NCBI GenBank assembly: GCA_002435785.1
Contig: DIUC01000023.1
Span: 28,512 to 92,511, forward strand
Source of the DNA: Saprospiraceae bacterium UBA6168
Lineage (GTDB): Bacteria; Bacteroidota; Bacteroidia; Chitinophagales; Saprospiraceae
Length of the DNA stretch: 64,000 nucleotides
Direction of reading: 5' to 3'
The notes beneath the pieces are model-generated. The model was not told where the DNA came from and searched no databases. It was given only the letters and a program-made list of their open reading frames with translations. Made by a program: the position numbers and the translations under genes. This document shows, piece after piece, positions 7,775-16,487 of this stretch (its first letter is position 1; every line of letters starts with the position of its first letter).

Positions 7775-8757
7775 CCAACGCCAAAGAAAACCTCAATGTA
7801 CAGAAGCTGGTTGTGGCCGTTGGGTTGGTACTTTTTGTCCTAAAATTGGTGGCTTGGTACATCACTTCCTCCGTCGCCATCCTCACCGATGCGCTGGAGA
7901 GCACCGTGAACGTGGTGGCCAGTTTCATCGGCCTGTACAGCCTGATTTTGTCGGCAAAACCACGGGACACGGAGCACCCCTACGGCCATGGCAAAGTCGA
8001 GTTCATCTCGGCGGGTATCGAGGGGGCGCTGATAGCGGTGGCGGGGCTGGTCATCATTTACGAAGCCATTAACAACTTGCGCCACCCGCATGAAATCGGA
8101 AGTTTGGACTACGGTATCCTGCTCGTGGCGGTGGCGGCTGCGGTCAATTTTGCGGTCGGTTTAACCGCCGTCAAACGGGGGGAGAAAAACAACTCACTCG
8201 CCCTCATTGCCAGCGGCAAACACCTCCAGTCGGACACCTACTCCTCCATCGGCATCATCGCTGGTTTGGTGCTGATGCGGTTCACGGGCTGGGCTTGGGT
8301 GGATAGTGTGGTAGCGCTGGTCTTTGCGTTCGTCATCATCTACACGGGCCTGAAAATCGTGCGTAGCTCCATCGCTGGCATCATGGATGAGGTGGACGAA
8401 ACCCTACTGAGGAAAATAGTGGCCACCCTCAATGAGCGCCGGGAGGAAAACTGGGTGGACGTGCACAACCTTCGCATCATCAAGTACGGGAGCGTGCTTC
8501 ACCTCGATTTCCACCTCACCGTGCCGTGGTACCTAAATGTCCATGAGGCCCACAGGGAGATTGACAAGATAGACCTGTTGGTGAAGGAGAAATTTGGCGA
8601 AAGCGTGGAAATGTTCGTGCACACAGATGGTTGCCTCGATTTTTCCTGCCAGATATGCTCCAAGCAGGATTGTCCGGTGCGGAAGGCACCCTTTGAGAAA
8701 AGGGTGGAATGGGTGGTGGGGAATATTTCTTCCAACAACAAGCATAGGTTGGAGTGA
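7771..8757 (+). CDS. Cation diffusion facilitator (CDF) family transporter
   Basis: 328 residues with about six TM helices. Metal-site residues are visible in TM2 (SSVAILTDALEST) and TM5 (SGKHLQSDTYSS, giving the HxxxD pair). PYGHGKVEF marks the loop between TM2 and TM3. A cytoplasmic C-terminal domain (about 215-328) holds VHNLRIIKYG and ends in an unusual Cys-rich tail, CLDFSCQICSKQDCP, with four Cys that could form an additional metal site. Expected to export Zn2+, Fe2+ or Mn2+ by proton antiport; the metal cannot be read from sequence. It overlaps the upstream gene by 4 nt. Confidence 0.93.
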   Translation: MTNAKENLNVQKLVVAVGLVLFVLKLVAWYITSSVAILTDALESTVNVVASFIGLYSLILSAKPRDTEHPYGHGKVEFISAGIEGALIAVAGLVIIYEAINNLRHPHEIGSLDYGILLVAVAAAVNFAVGLTAVKRGEKNNSLALIASGKHLQSDTYSSIGIIAGLVLMRFTGWAWVDSVVALVFAFVIIYTGLKIVRSSIAGIMDEVDETLLRKIVATLNERREENWVDVHNLRIIKYGSVLHLDFHLTVPWYLNVHEAHREIDKIDLLVKEKFGESVEMFVHTDGCLDFSCQICSKQDCPVRKAPFEKRVEWVVGNISSNNKHRLE

Positions 8758-8763
8758 GCATCC

Positions 8764-9195
8764 CTAAGAGCAAGCTATCTTTTTCACCCGCCCTTCGTGC
8801 CTCCCCCCTTCAAATGCCGTTTCCAAAAACGCCTTCACCATCCCAAGCGCCAGCTTCTTGCTCACAAAACGGACCGGAATGGCCAACACATTGGCATTGT
8901 TATGTTGACGAGCTAAAGCGGCGAGTTCCACCTTCCAGCATAGCGCAGCACGAATGCCTTGGTGCTTGTTGGCGGTCATAGCCACTCCATTTCCGCTGCC
9001 GCAAAGCACGATGCCAAGGTCGGCCTTGCCCGATTCCACCGCCGTGGCCGTGGGGTGTATAAAGTCAGGATAATCTACTGATTGTGAGCTGTTTGTGCCA
9101 AAGTCAAGCACTTCGATGCCCTGCTTTTTCAGCGTGGCGATGATGGAGTCTTTGTAGGGAAATCCTGCGTGGTCGCAACCGATGGCGATGGTCAT
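8764..9195 (-). CDS. rpiB: Ribose-5-phosphate isomerase B
   Basis: 143 residues, normal RpiB length. The family landmarks are present: GCDHAGF at the N-terminus (phosphate and substrate contacts), VDYPDFIHP, the catalytic Cys in LCGSGNGVAMTANK (about 65-78) and R-A-A-L-C further on. It interconverts ribose 5-phosphate and ribulose 5-phosphate in the pentose phosphate pathway, in the cytoplasm. It converges on the CDF gene with only 6 nt between stop codons. Confidence 0.96.
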   Translation of the reverse strand: MTIAIGCDHAGFPYKDSIIATLKKQGIEVLDFGTNSSQSVDYPDFIHPTATAVESGKADLGIVLCGSGNGVAMTANKHQGIRAALCWKVELAALARQHNNANVLAIPVRFVSKKLALGMVKAFLETAFEGGRHEGRVKKIACS

Positions 9196-9278
9196 GATAA
9201 GGAAATTGAGAATTTAGGAAATCGGAGATTCACGTAAGTAAATTGGTTGAATTGGGGGGATTGGGCAGGAACCACCAT

Positions 9279-10040
9279 TTAAAAATCGTCATTCCTCCAT
9301 ATATCCCATGCCTTTTCGGCCTGCAAATATAGCATCTGCAACCCATTCTGTACGTTGGCCCCATTGTCTTCTCCAAGGGCTAAGAACTTGGTCTTTTCTG
9401 GGTTGTAAACAAGGTCGTAAAAGTATTGGCCGGGCGTCGCCAAGTGGTATGGCAACGGCGGGCAGGCATCAATTTTAGGCGACATGCCGAGCGGTGTGGT
9501 GTTCACGACCAATTGGTGGGATTGAAAAACTGTGTTGTCAATGGATTGGTAATCTATGGTTTCGCTGGATTTTGTGCGTGAAACGAGCAGGTAGGGAATG
9601 CCCATTTTTTGCAAAACAAACTGCACCGCTTTGGCAGCGCCACCTGTGCCAAGCACCAAGGCTTTCAGGTTGGTAGGAAATGGGTTTGGCAAAAAATTGC
9701 GGAGCGAAACCTCAAAACCGAAAATGTCTGAGTTATGGCCGGTCAAGTGCCCATCCCTGATTTTGATGACGTTCACCGCCCCAATGGCTGCTGCTTCCTC
9801 GGAGAGCTCATGTAAGTATAGAATGATCTGCGATTTGTAGGGGATGGTGACGTTCATGCCCTCCAAATCTGGGTTGTCTGCCAGCAGCTTGGGCAGGTGG
9901 TCGAGGGAGGGTAGGGGGTAGGCGTCATAGCGGCAGTCAGTTAAGCCTTCCCTTTCAAACTTTGCCGTGAAATAGCCCGGCGAGAAGCTGTGTGTTAGTG
10001 GAAACCCGATTAGGCCAAAATGCCTTGTTTTATTGGACAT
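9279..10040 (-). CDS. aroE: Shikimate dehydrogenase
   Basis: About 253 residues from the ATG at 10040. Adjacent ATGs at 10043 and 10064 are also in frame; I chose 10040 because family members begin just before the FGLIGFPLTHSFSP substrate loop. NVTIPYKSQ carries the catalytic Lys, VNVIK and HNSDIFGF follow the usual order, and the NADP Rossmann loop is VLGTGGAAKAV. DLVYNPEKTKFL and NGLQMLYLQAEKAW mark the C-terminus. It reduces 3-dehydroshikimate to shikimate in aromatic amino acid synthesis. Confidence 0.95.
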   Translation of the reverse strand: MSNKTRHFGLIGFPLTHSFSPGYFTAKFEREGLTDCRYDAYPLPSLDHLPKLLADNPDLEGMNVTIPYKSQIILYLHELSEEAAAIGAVNVIKIRDGHLTGHNSDIFGFEVSLRNFLPNPFPTNLKALVLGTGGAAKAVQFVLQKMGIPYLLVSRTKSSETIDYQSIDNTVFQSHQLVVNTTPLGMSPKIDACPPLPYHLATPGQYFYDLVYNPEKTKFLALGEDNGANVQNGLQMLYLQAEKAWDIWRNDDF

Positions 10041-10342
10041 CATACAGTTTCTTTTCTTTGCCACGGCAATAATCCCCGGCAGATTTTAACCGCAATTTGC
10101 ATAGCCGCCAATTAAATTGTACTTTTGGGGGCAATTTTGTTCGAGGAACGCTAAATGTTCAACTTTGCGCAGCCATAAAACGGCTGGTTTCTTGCCCCCT
10201 TTGAGTTTTTTTCCCCTTTAAGCAGCGAGCAAAACTTTCGCTTTCTTGATTTTTCCCCTTCGTAAGTTTAGTATTCATGCCATTGACATTCAATGGTTTC
10301 TGATTTTTTTTCATTTTGAACAAACACAAACAAGCATAGGCT
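10041..10342. other. Intergenic region without recognisable gene
   Basis: About 300 bp between divergent aroE and the response regulator gene. A short hairpin (CAGCC...GGCTG near 10171-10188) is visible. I see no convincing promoter consensus and no RNA gene. Confidence 0.4.
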
Positions 10343-11011
10343 ATGAGCAAAACACGGGTACTATTGGCGGACGACCACCAGATGTTCCGCACAGGTGTGA
10401 CCAACCTCCTGCAAAAAGAAGCAGACATAGAAGTGGTTGGAGAGGCAAAAGATGGCGAGGAGGTCGTTAGGCAGGCCAGCCATTTCAAACCAGATGTCAT
10501 CGTGATGGATATCCAACTGCCCATCCGTGACGGCATCCAAGCCACCCGGCAGATAATTGCAAATTTCCCAACAGCAAAAATCTTGGCACTCACTTCCTTC
10601 GAGACGGAGGATTATTTGGGCAACATGCTTCGTGCGGGCGCCAAAGGCTATATCCTAAAGGAATCGCCCATCGAAGAGCTGGTCTTGGCGATAAGGACAC
10701 TGGCCAATGGTGGCAGCTATTTCGCCAAAGGAATCTCAGCGAAGATAGTGGCCATGCTGGAAAACAATGGCCGACCCTCCGCTTCCAAAGAACCCGCCGA
10801 TAAGTCCTCGCTGACACAGCGGGAACTGGAAATATTGGAGCATGTGGCTGCGGAAATGACCAACAAGGAAATCGCTTCGTTGTTGTTCATCAGCTCAAGA
10901 ACAGTGGAAACGCACCGCCGAAACCTCATCCAAAAGCTGAAAGTCAAAAACACGGCAGGCCTGATGCGGTTCTACCTCAACAATTTCAAAAGCATCGTAG
11001 AGCAGGTATAA
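10343..11011 (+). CDS. NarL/FixJ-type response regulator
   Basis: 222 residues. The N-terminal receiver domain (1-120) has VLLADDHQMFR with the acidic pair, the phospho-acceptor Asp in VIVMDIQLP (about 56), Thr/Ser in ILALTSF and Lys in GYILKESP. The C-terminal LuxR-type HTH (about 150-215) has LTQRELEILEHVAAEMTNKEIA and SRTVETHRRNLIQKL. It is expected to bind DNA after phosphorylation. No histidine kinase is adjacent, so the partner is encoded elsewhere. Confidence 0.95.
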   Translation: MSKTRVLLADDHQMFRTGVTNLLQKEADIEVVGEAKDGEEVVRQASHFKPDVIVMDIQLPIRDGIQATRQIIANFPTAKILALTSFETEDYLGNMLRAGAKGYILKESPIEELVLAIRTLANGGSYFAKGISAKIVAMLENNGRPSASKEPADKSSLTQRELEILEHVAAEMTNKEIASLLFISSRTVETHRRNLIQKLKVKNTAGLMRFYLNNFKSIVEQV

Positions 11012-11044
11012 CCACTTCGTCGGCAAGGGGAACCTATTTCCAAT

Positions 11045-11668
11045 TCAAAAAGCCAGCACCCCTGCGCCTTGTCGGATGATTTCTACCTCGTCCTTCGAGC
11101 AATCCACCAGTGTGGAAGGTTCTTGGCCGCCCATTCCACCGTCAATCACCAAGTCGGTTATCTTCTCGAAATGCTCCCGGAACTCCTGCGGGTCGGTGAA
11201 GTATTCGTCGAAGTCGTCGGCCTCCGAGTCCATTTTCAGGGAAGTGCTCAGGATGGGCCTGCCCATTTCTTCCACCAAGGCCAGGGCGATTTTGTTGTCC
11301 GGGATGCGGATGCCGATGGTGCGTTTCCGGTTTTTGAAAATCTTGGGCACCGTGTTGCCGGAGCGCAGGATGAAAGTGAACGGCCCGGGCAGGTTTTTTT
11401 TCAAAACCCTGAACAGCTCGTTGTCAATCTGCCAGGCATATTCGGCCACTTGGCTGATGTCCTTGCAAATCAGTGAAAGCATGGCCCGGTCGGGGTCGAG
11501 GTGCCTTATTTTACACACCCTTTCCACGGCTTGGTGGTTGAGAATGTCGCAGCCGAGGCCGTAAACGGTATCGGTGGGGTAAACGACAACGCCCCCGTCC
11601 CGCAAAACATCGGCAGCTTGCTTGATTTTGCGTGGCTCTGGTGAGATTGGATGTATTTCGATGAACAT
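11045..11668 (-). CDS. YrdC/Sua5/YciO-family protein
   Basis: 207 residues with the YrdC fold signature: VVVYPTDTVYGLGCD, KIRHLDPDRAMLSLIC, LPGPFTFIL and TIGIRIPDN. This family includes the L-threonylcarbamoyladenylate synthase of tRNA t6A37 formation (TsaC/Sua5). This protein lacks the extra Sua5 domain and ends in a YciO-like way (GGMGGQEPSTLVDCS), so it may be the YciO paralogue rather than the essential enzyme. It converges with the response regulator gene across 33 nt. Confidence 0.88.
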   Translation of the reverse strand: MFIEIHPISPEPRKIKQAADVLRDGGVVVYPTDTVYGLGCDILNHQAVERVCKIRHLDPDRAMLSLICKDISQVAEYAWQIDNELFRVLKKNLPGPFTFILRSGNTVPKIFKNRKRTIGIRIPDNKIALALVEEMGRPILSTSLKMDSEADDFDEYFTDPQEFREHFEKITDLVIDGGMGGQEPSTLVDCSKDEVEIIRQGAGVLAF

Positions 11669-11729
11669 GATTCGATGATTAAAAGTAAAATGACGAAAGC
11701 AAAAAGTGGGCAGCTTGCTGGCTTAAATT

Positions 11730-11737
11730 TATCTTCG
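11730..11737 (+). promoter_or_regulatory. Candidate -7 element TATCTTCG
   Basis: TATCTTCG fits the relaxed Bacteroidota form TAnnTTyG, 38 nt before the ATG at 11775. Confidence 0.3.
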
Positions 11738-11774
11738 CCCGATGTTGCAAATGTAAGCTGTTTAAAAACTGAAA

Positions 11775-12287
11775 ATGATGATAAAATCCACCGTCCTCCT
11801 GATTTTCGTGGCACTGTTTGCCGCCTGCCAATCTGGCCCCGACAAGAACGACTTGGCAGAGAACATAAAGTCTTTGCAGAAAGCCGTCGGCGAGGCCGCT
11901 CAGCCAGCGCCCGACCAGGTAGAGGCCCTCCAGAACGCCCTCGTGGGTTATGCAGAAGCCTTTCCGAAGGATAGCCTTTCCGTCAGATACCTGTCCAAGG
12001 CAGGCGAAACGGCTCGGCTACTCCGACAATTCGACAAAGCCCTTGAAATCTTTGGGAAAATCGAGCAGGACTACCCCAATAACAAGGAGGCCGCTGCTGC
12101 CATGTTCATGACGGCGTTTACGCTTGACAATGATTTGAAGAAAATGGACGAGGCAAAAACGGCCTACGAAGCCTTCTTGAAAAAATACCCGAACGACGAG
12201 TTTGCGGACGATGCCCAGTTTTTGTTGAACAACTTGGGCAAATCGCCGGAGGAACTGATAAGGGAATTTGAAAAAAATGCTAAGTAA
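11775..12287 (+). CDS. TPR lipoprotein, BamD/YbgF-like
   Basis: 170 residues. A lipoprotein signal ends in LFAACQS with the lipidated Cys at about 18. The mature part contains at least two TPR-like helical pairs: KALEIFGKIEQDYPNNKEA and AKTAYEAFLKKYPNDEFAD, a spacing typical of BamD/CpoB-like TPRs. It probably acts as an envelope scaffold; no partner is indicated by neighbours. The alternative ATG one codon later would make little difference. Confidence 0.8.
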   Translation: MMIKSTVLLIFVALFAACQSGPDKNDLAENIKSLQKAVGEAAQPAPDQVEALQNALVGYAEAFPKDSLSVRYLSKAGETARLLRQFDKALEIFGKIEQDYPNNKEAAAAMFMTAFTLDNDLKKMDEAKTAYEAFLKKYPNDEFADDAQFLLNNLGKSPEELIREFEKNAK

Positions 12288-12406
12288 AAAAAACGGATAC
12301 CTGATTGCATGGTATCGGTGGGAGTTGCTGAAAGCATAATTTTGGTACGTGAACGGAAGAAATCCGAGGACATGAGATTTAAGCATTTCAACCAAACACC
12401 AATATT

Positions 12407-13786
12407 TTGTCAAAACTCAAAAAAATATTCGTTTGCTCCAATTGCGGAGCCACCTCGCCGAAATGGATGGGCCGTTGCCAAAGCTGCAACGAATGGAACA
12501 CCATCGTCGAAGAAGTCGTGATGAAAGAAACTGCCCCAGAGGAGCGGAGCAAACTCTGGAAAGGCGCTGGCAATGGTGGCCGTGACCCACAGCCGATAGC
12601 CTTGCCCGATGTGCAAACCGGCAACACCCACCGCCTCGAAACCATTGACAAAGAACTCAACCGGGTGCTCGGCGGAGGCATCGTGAGCGGCTCGCTGGTG
12701 CTGATTGGTGGGCAGCCGGGCATCGGGAAGTCCACGCTGATGATGCAGTTGGCGCTGCGCATCAAGGCCAAGATACTTTATGTGAGTGGCGAGGAAAGCG
12801 AGGAGCAAATAAAGATGCGGGCCGACCGGCTCGGTGGCCAAGTCTCGGACTGCTACCTGCTCACGGAAACCAACACCGCCAAGATACTCAACCATGCCCA
12901 AGCCTTGGCGCCCGACCTCATCATTATTGACTCTATCCAAACCCTCAGCTCTGCGCATATTGACAGCACGCCCGGCAGCATCTCGCAGGTGCGGGAGTGT
13001 GCGGGCGACTTGCAGCGCTTCGCAAAAGAAACGAACATCCCCGTCTTCCTCATCGGCCATATCACCAAGGACGGCTCCATCGCCGGGCCTAAGCTCCTCG
13101 AACACATTGTGGACGTGGTGCTGCAGTTCGAGGGCGACCGCAACTACACTTACCGCATACTGCGCACGTTGAAGAACCGCTTCGGCTCCACCGACGAACT
13201 GGGCATTTACGAAATGCAGGAAAGTGGACTTCGGGAGGTTTCCAACCCTTCGGAATTGCTGCTTTCGCAAACAGAGGAAGAACTCAGTGGCAGCAGCGTC
13301 GCCGCCACGATGGAGGGCATGAGGGCCATGCTCATCGAGACACAGGCATTGGTCAGCACGGCGGTTTTTGGTACGCCGCAGCGAACGGCCACTGGCTTCG
13401 AAATTCGCCGCCTGAGCATGTTGCTGGCCGTGTTGGAAAAGCGGGGTGGGTTTCCTTTCTCGCAAAACGACGTGTTCCTGAACCTCGCAGGGGGCATCCG
13501 GGTGGAAGACCCCGGCATTGACCTCGCCATTGTTGCGGCACTCATTTCTTCGTTGCAAGATGTGGCGGTGACAAAGGACACCTGCTTTGCTGGGGAGGTA
13601 GGATTGAGCGGGGAAATCCGGGCCGTCAGCCGTATTGACCAGCGCATACAGGAGGCGGATAGGCTGGGCTTCAAGCAGATGTTTATCTCAAAATACAATA
13701 CAAAGGGGTTGGACACTAAACGCTATAAAATCGAGATTAAGACGATTGGGAAGATTGAGGAATTGTACCGGTTGTTGTTTGCGTGA
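12407..13786 (+). CDS. radA: DNA repair protein RadA
   Basis: 459 residues, typical RadA length. The N-terminal four-Cys zinc finger is CSNCGATSPKWMGRCQSC. A RecA-like ATPase follows with Walker A GGQPGIGKST, then the RadA-specific KNRFGSTDELGIYEM motif and a Lon-like C-terminal domain with GGIRVEDPGIDLAI. RadA promotes branch migration during recombinational repair. The start must be TTG at 12407: the frame is closed by TAA at 12380-12382 and no ATG precedes the zinc finger. Confidence 0.96.
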   Translation: MSKLKKIFVCSNCGATSPKWMGRCQSCNEWNTIVEEVVMKETAPEERSKLWKGAGNGGRDPQPIALPDVQTGNTHRLETIDKELNRVLGGGIVSGSLVLIGGQPGIGKSTLMMQLALRIKAKILYVSGEESEEQIKMRADRLGGQVSDCYLLTETNTAKILNHAQALAPDLIIIDSIQTLSSAHIDSTPGSISQVRECAGDLQRFAKETNIPVFLIGHITKDGSIAGPKLLEHIVDVVLQFEGDRNYTYRILRTLKNRFGSTDELGIYEMQESGLREVSNPSELLLSQTEEELSGSSVAATMEGMRAMLIETQALVSTAVFGTPQRTATGFEIRRLSMLLAVLEKRGGFPFSQNDVFLNLAGGIRVEDPGIDLAIVAALISSLQDVAVTKDTCFAGEVGLSGEIRAVSRIDQRIQEADRLGFKQMFISKYNTKGLDTKRYKIEIKTIGKIEELYRLLFA

Positions 13787-14189
13787 GAAATCATTAATAG
13801 TTACGCAAACCCTCAAAAACCCCTTCCACTACAATTTACATCTGCAATATCTGCCAAACAAAACCACAGCTCCCACAAACACCTTCATACTCCTTCTGAC
13901 AAAATTTCCCATACAATATGCAGTTGCATAGTGCTTCTGGCAAAATGCCGGGAGCAATTTACACTTGCATGCAGCTCCCGTAAGATACACAGGAGCGGTA
14001 TGCAAGTGTAAATTCTATGGGGGGGAATTTTTGGGAAAAACCGAAAAAAAGTTGAGTGCTCAAGGTACTCCACGTAGTCCCCGTTCGCTTCTCAAAACTT
14101 ATGAAAAACCCCCGCCCTCATTCAAAAAATTCCAATTGCTGCCGGGGAAATCCCGCCGTTATTTTAGACTTAGGAATGTAATGAGCCTG
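13787..14189. other. Repeat-rich intergenic region
   Basis: About 400 bp between radA and the OB-fold gene. It holds several loose copies of an ACAATTTACAyyTGCA-like string, a palindrome TATGCA-GT-TGCATA (13917-13930) and the interlocked inverted repeats listed separately. No coding region is convincing. A structured RNA is possible. Confidence 0.5.
13949..14014. repeat. Interlocked inverted repeats (pseudoknot-like order)
   Basis: Arm C 13949-13955 (CGGGAGC) pairs with 13974-13980. Arm A 13956-13970 (AATTTACACTTGCAT) pairs perfectly with 14000-14014. The order is C-A-C'-A', so the two stems cross. GGAGC recurs at 13992-13996 and could compete for the same partner. Confidence 0.7.
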
Positions 14190-14606
14190 CTATCTCTCTA
14201 CACATTGCACCATCTCTACATCTTCCACGAAGCCGCTGCACACGCATTTAAACTGGACGCTTTCCCCCACCTCATATTTACGTTCACTTTGCCCCGGTTT
14301 TTGGTCGAAGCGGCAGCGCACACCATGAGCAGGGTCGCTGGTACGCAACAACACCGAAGTACCTCCCCGACCATTTTGCACGGTTGAAACAACACCCGTC
14401 ACTTCCAATATTTTGTTCAGGTATTTCTCGTTTGCCCCCGTTTCATCCTGCATGAAATCAGCGTAAAGTTGCGTTGCTTCCAACTTCACATCGGTGGTTT
14501 GTTCCCAAACGGTGGCAGGGCTTCCTCCCGACCGGTTTCCCCGAAAAAAGAAAAACGCACCAACGACCAAGATTAATAAAAACAAGAAAAGCAGCAGTTT
14601 TTTCAT
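14190..14606 (-). CDS. Exported OB-fold (tRNA_anti-like) protein
   Basis: 138 residues from the ATG at 14606, which begins MKKLLLFLFLLILVVGAFFFF, an N-terminal anchor or signal. The frame is open to 14657, but those 17 residues would precede the export signal. The rest matches the tRNA_anti-like OB-fold of Bacteroidota envelope proteins: YLNKILEVTGVVSTVQNG, LLRTSD, VRCRF and VGESVQFKCVCSGF, with three Cys in the last third. Function unknown. It is divergent from the permease gene with 76 nt between them. Confidence 0.8.
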   Translation of the reverse strand: MKKLLLFLFLLILVVGAFFFFRGNRSGGSPATVWEQTTDVKLEATQLYADFMQDETGANEKYLNKILEVTGVVSTVQNGRGGTSVLLRTSDPAHGVRCRFDQKPGQSERKYEVGESVQFKCVCSGFVEDVEMVQCVER

Positions 14607-14682
14607 AAAAAGCAGGTTATTTGTTGCGAAAGGCCGAAGGTCACAACAATCCAGCAATTTGACAACAATAACAAATTACCCA

Positions 14683-15993
14683 ATGCTTCAAAAAAAACTT
14701 ACCCTGTACGGCCTCACGATGATTGCGGTCGGCTCCTGCATCGGTTCTGGCATCTTTGCTACGCCTGGGCAGATAGTCAGTGCTGTGCCGAATGCCGTGC
14801 TTGTGCTTGCAGTTTGGGCATTGGGTGGTGTCATTGCGCTCACGGGTGCGCTCACCTTTAGCGAGTTGGGCGGGATGTTCCCGAAGTCGGGCGGGGTCTA
14901 TGTTTACTTGAAAGAAGCCTATGGCGAGTTGGCCGGGTTCCTCTATGGCTGGGTGATTTTGTTGGTGATAAACACCGGGGCGCTGGCGGGGCTTTGTGCC
15001 GCATTTGCCGAATACCTGAAAATTTTCGTGCCGGGCATGAGCGAGGGCGCAAAAACGGGCATTGCCGCCATCACGATGTTGGTGCTCACGGGGATTAACA
15101 TCTTCGGGGTCAATGTTAGTCAAGGCTTGTCGAATTTTTTCACGACCCTCAAGTTGTTGGCCATTGCGGCTATAATCGTGGCCGGGTTCGTTTTTTTCGA
15201 TTCAGCAAAAGTGCCATTGGATTTTTCATTGGGAGAGAACCTGCCTCCCAACTTGGCTACCGCCATGCTCACCGGTCTGATTGGTGTTTTGTTTTCGGTG
15301 GGAGGCTGGCACCATGCCTCTTATGTGGCAGGTGAGGCGCTGGATGCTCCCCGCACGGTGCCACGGGCCATGTTTCTGGGGGTGCTCATCGTCACGGGCA
15401 TGTACATGCTTGTGAACTTGGCCTATATGCTGTTGCTTCCGCTGGAAGCCATCGCCAGTACCCGCACGGTGGCCGGGGATGCCATTGCCACGCTTGCCCC
15501 CTGGGGCGGTAAGGCAGTGGCCGTCGCCATAGCGCTGTCCATTTTTGGCACCATTAGTATCTACACCATGTCGGCGCCACGCATCTATTATGCGATGGCG
15601 GAGGACGGCATTTTTTTCAAACAGCTCGCTTGGGTGCATCCCCGCTGGCGGACGCCTGTGGTGGCCATGCTCGTCCAAGTGGCTTGGGCGCTGGCGGTGC
15701 TGCTGTTTTTTCAGGGGCTTTTTGACAAAATCATCACGTTTGTCACTTTTATGGACATTGCCTTCATGGGCTTGGCAGGAGCAGCTATTTATGTTTTTCG
15801 CAAAAAATTGCCTGCTGCCGAGCGTCCTGTCCGAGCATGGGGCTATCCCGTGGTGCCTGCCATTTTTGTGCTCATTTCGGCAGCCTTTGCCGTCAACACC
15901 CTGCTCGAAAGACCAGAACAGGCAGTGCCTGGGCTGCTGATTTTGGTGCTCGGGGTGGGAGTATATTTCTTGTTGAAGTTCCTAAGAAAATAG
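14683..15993 (+). CDS. APC-superfamily amino acid permease
   Basis: 436 residues with about 12 TM helices. The start is the ATG at 14683 because the APC landmark IAVGSCIGSGIFATPG begins about 15 residues later; the frame is open further upstream but lies over the divergent gene. Other family features are FSELGGMFPKSGGVYVYLKEAYG, GWHHASYVAGEALDAPRTVPRAM and TMSAPRIYYAMAEDGIFFK. It is closest in style to LAT/SteT-like exchangers of neutral amino acids. The substrate cannot be read from the sequence. Confidence 0.93.
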   Translation: MLQKKLTLYGLTMIAVGSCIGSGIFATPGQIVSAVPNAVLVLAVWALGGVIALTGALTFSELGGMFPKSGGVYVYLKEAYGELAGFLYGWVILLVINTGALAGLCAAFAEYLKIFVPGMSEGAKTGIAAITMLVLTGINIFGVNVSQGLSNFFTTLKLLAIAAIIVAGFVFFDSAKVPLDFSLGENLPPNLATAMLTGLIGVLFSVGGWHHASYVAGEALDAPRTVPRAMFLGVLIVTGMYMLVNLAYMLLLPLEAIASTRTVAGDAIATLAPWGGKAVAVAIALSIFGTISIYTMSAPRIYYAMAEDGIFFKQLAWVHPRWRTPVVAMLVQVAWALAVLLFFQGLFDKIITFVTFMDIAFMGLAGAAIYVFRKKLPAAERPVRAWGYPVVPAIFVLISAAFAVNTLLERPEQAVPGLLILVLGVGVYFLLKFLRK

Positions 15994-16487
15994 GTTCACG
16001 GTCCTGCGAACATCCTTTCTACTTTTCGGCATTTTGCCTACTGAAAGACACACGACTGAGCTTTTTTGAAGCACTTGGCCCCTCCCGATTCCTGCCATGA
16101 AGGCACTCCAATGTCAAAAATTAACCATTCCTTAACCTGCCACTGCATCCCAGCATACAGCCTTATTTGATTTTTATGGTCTGTAAAATGTGCTGAATGG
16201 GTTTTGATGAATTGCTTGGATTCAGCTTTTTGTTCTGTTTGGGCGCACTGGCTTTTTTTACACAAAACATTATTGCCTATTGCGTGGTAAAACTATTTTG
16301 CCGAAGTTTGTGTTGAAAAGACACTAAAAGCCTTCAATGGAAAGGTATTTGATTAGAATAGGTAAATTAGGTTTAACAGTTATTCCAGCGAAAAAAATTG
16401 AATGTTGGTCTAAGGATTTGAACCTACTTGGGAAGATAGAAAGAATATTGGCGCTTGAAGCTGAATGGTATAAAACCTTTTTTGATT
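15994..16487. other. Intergenic region, no gene supported
   Basis: About 490 bp, more AT-rich toward the right. Two short open frames (16038-16265 minus and 16337-16585 plus) have no recognisable features, and the second collides with the signal peptide of the next gene. The leader and promoter of the CotH-like gene are presumably here. Confidence 0.4.

Noticed and set aside
12410..13558. A 382-codon open frame on the minus strand
   Set aside because: It is antisense to radA, whose zinc finger, Walker A and KNRFG motifs are intact.
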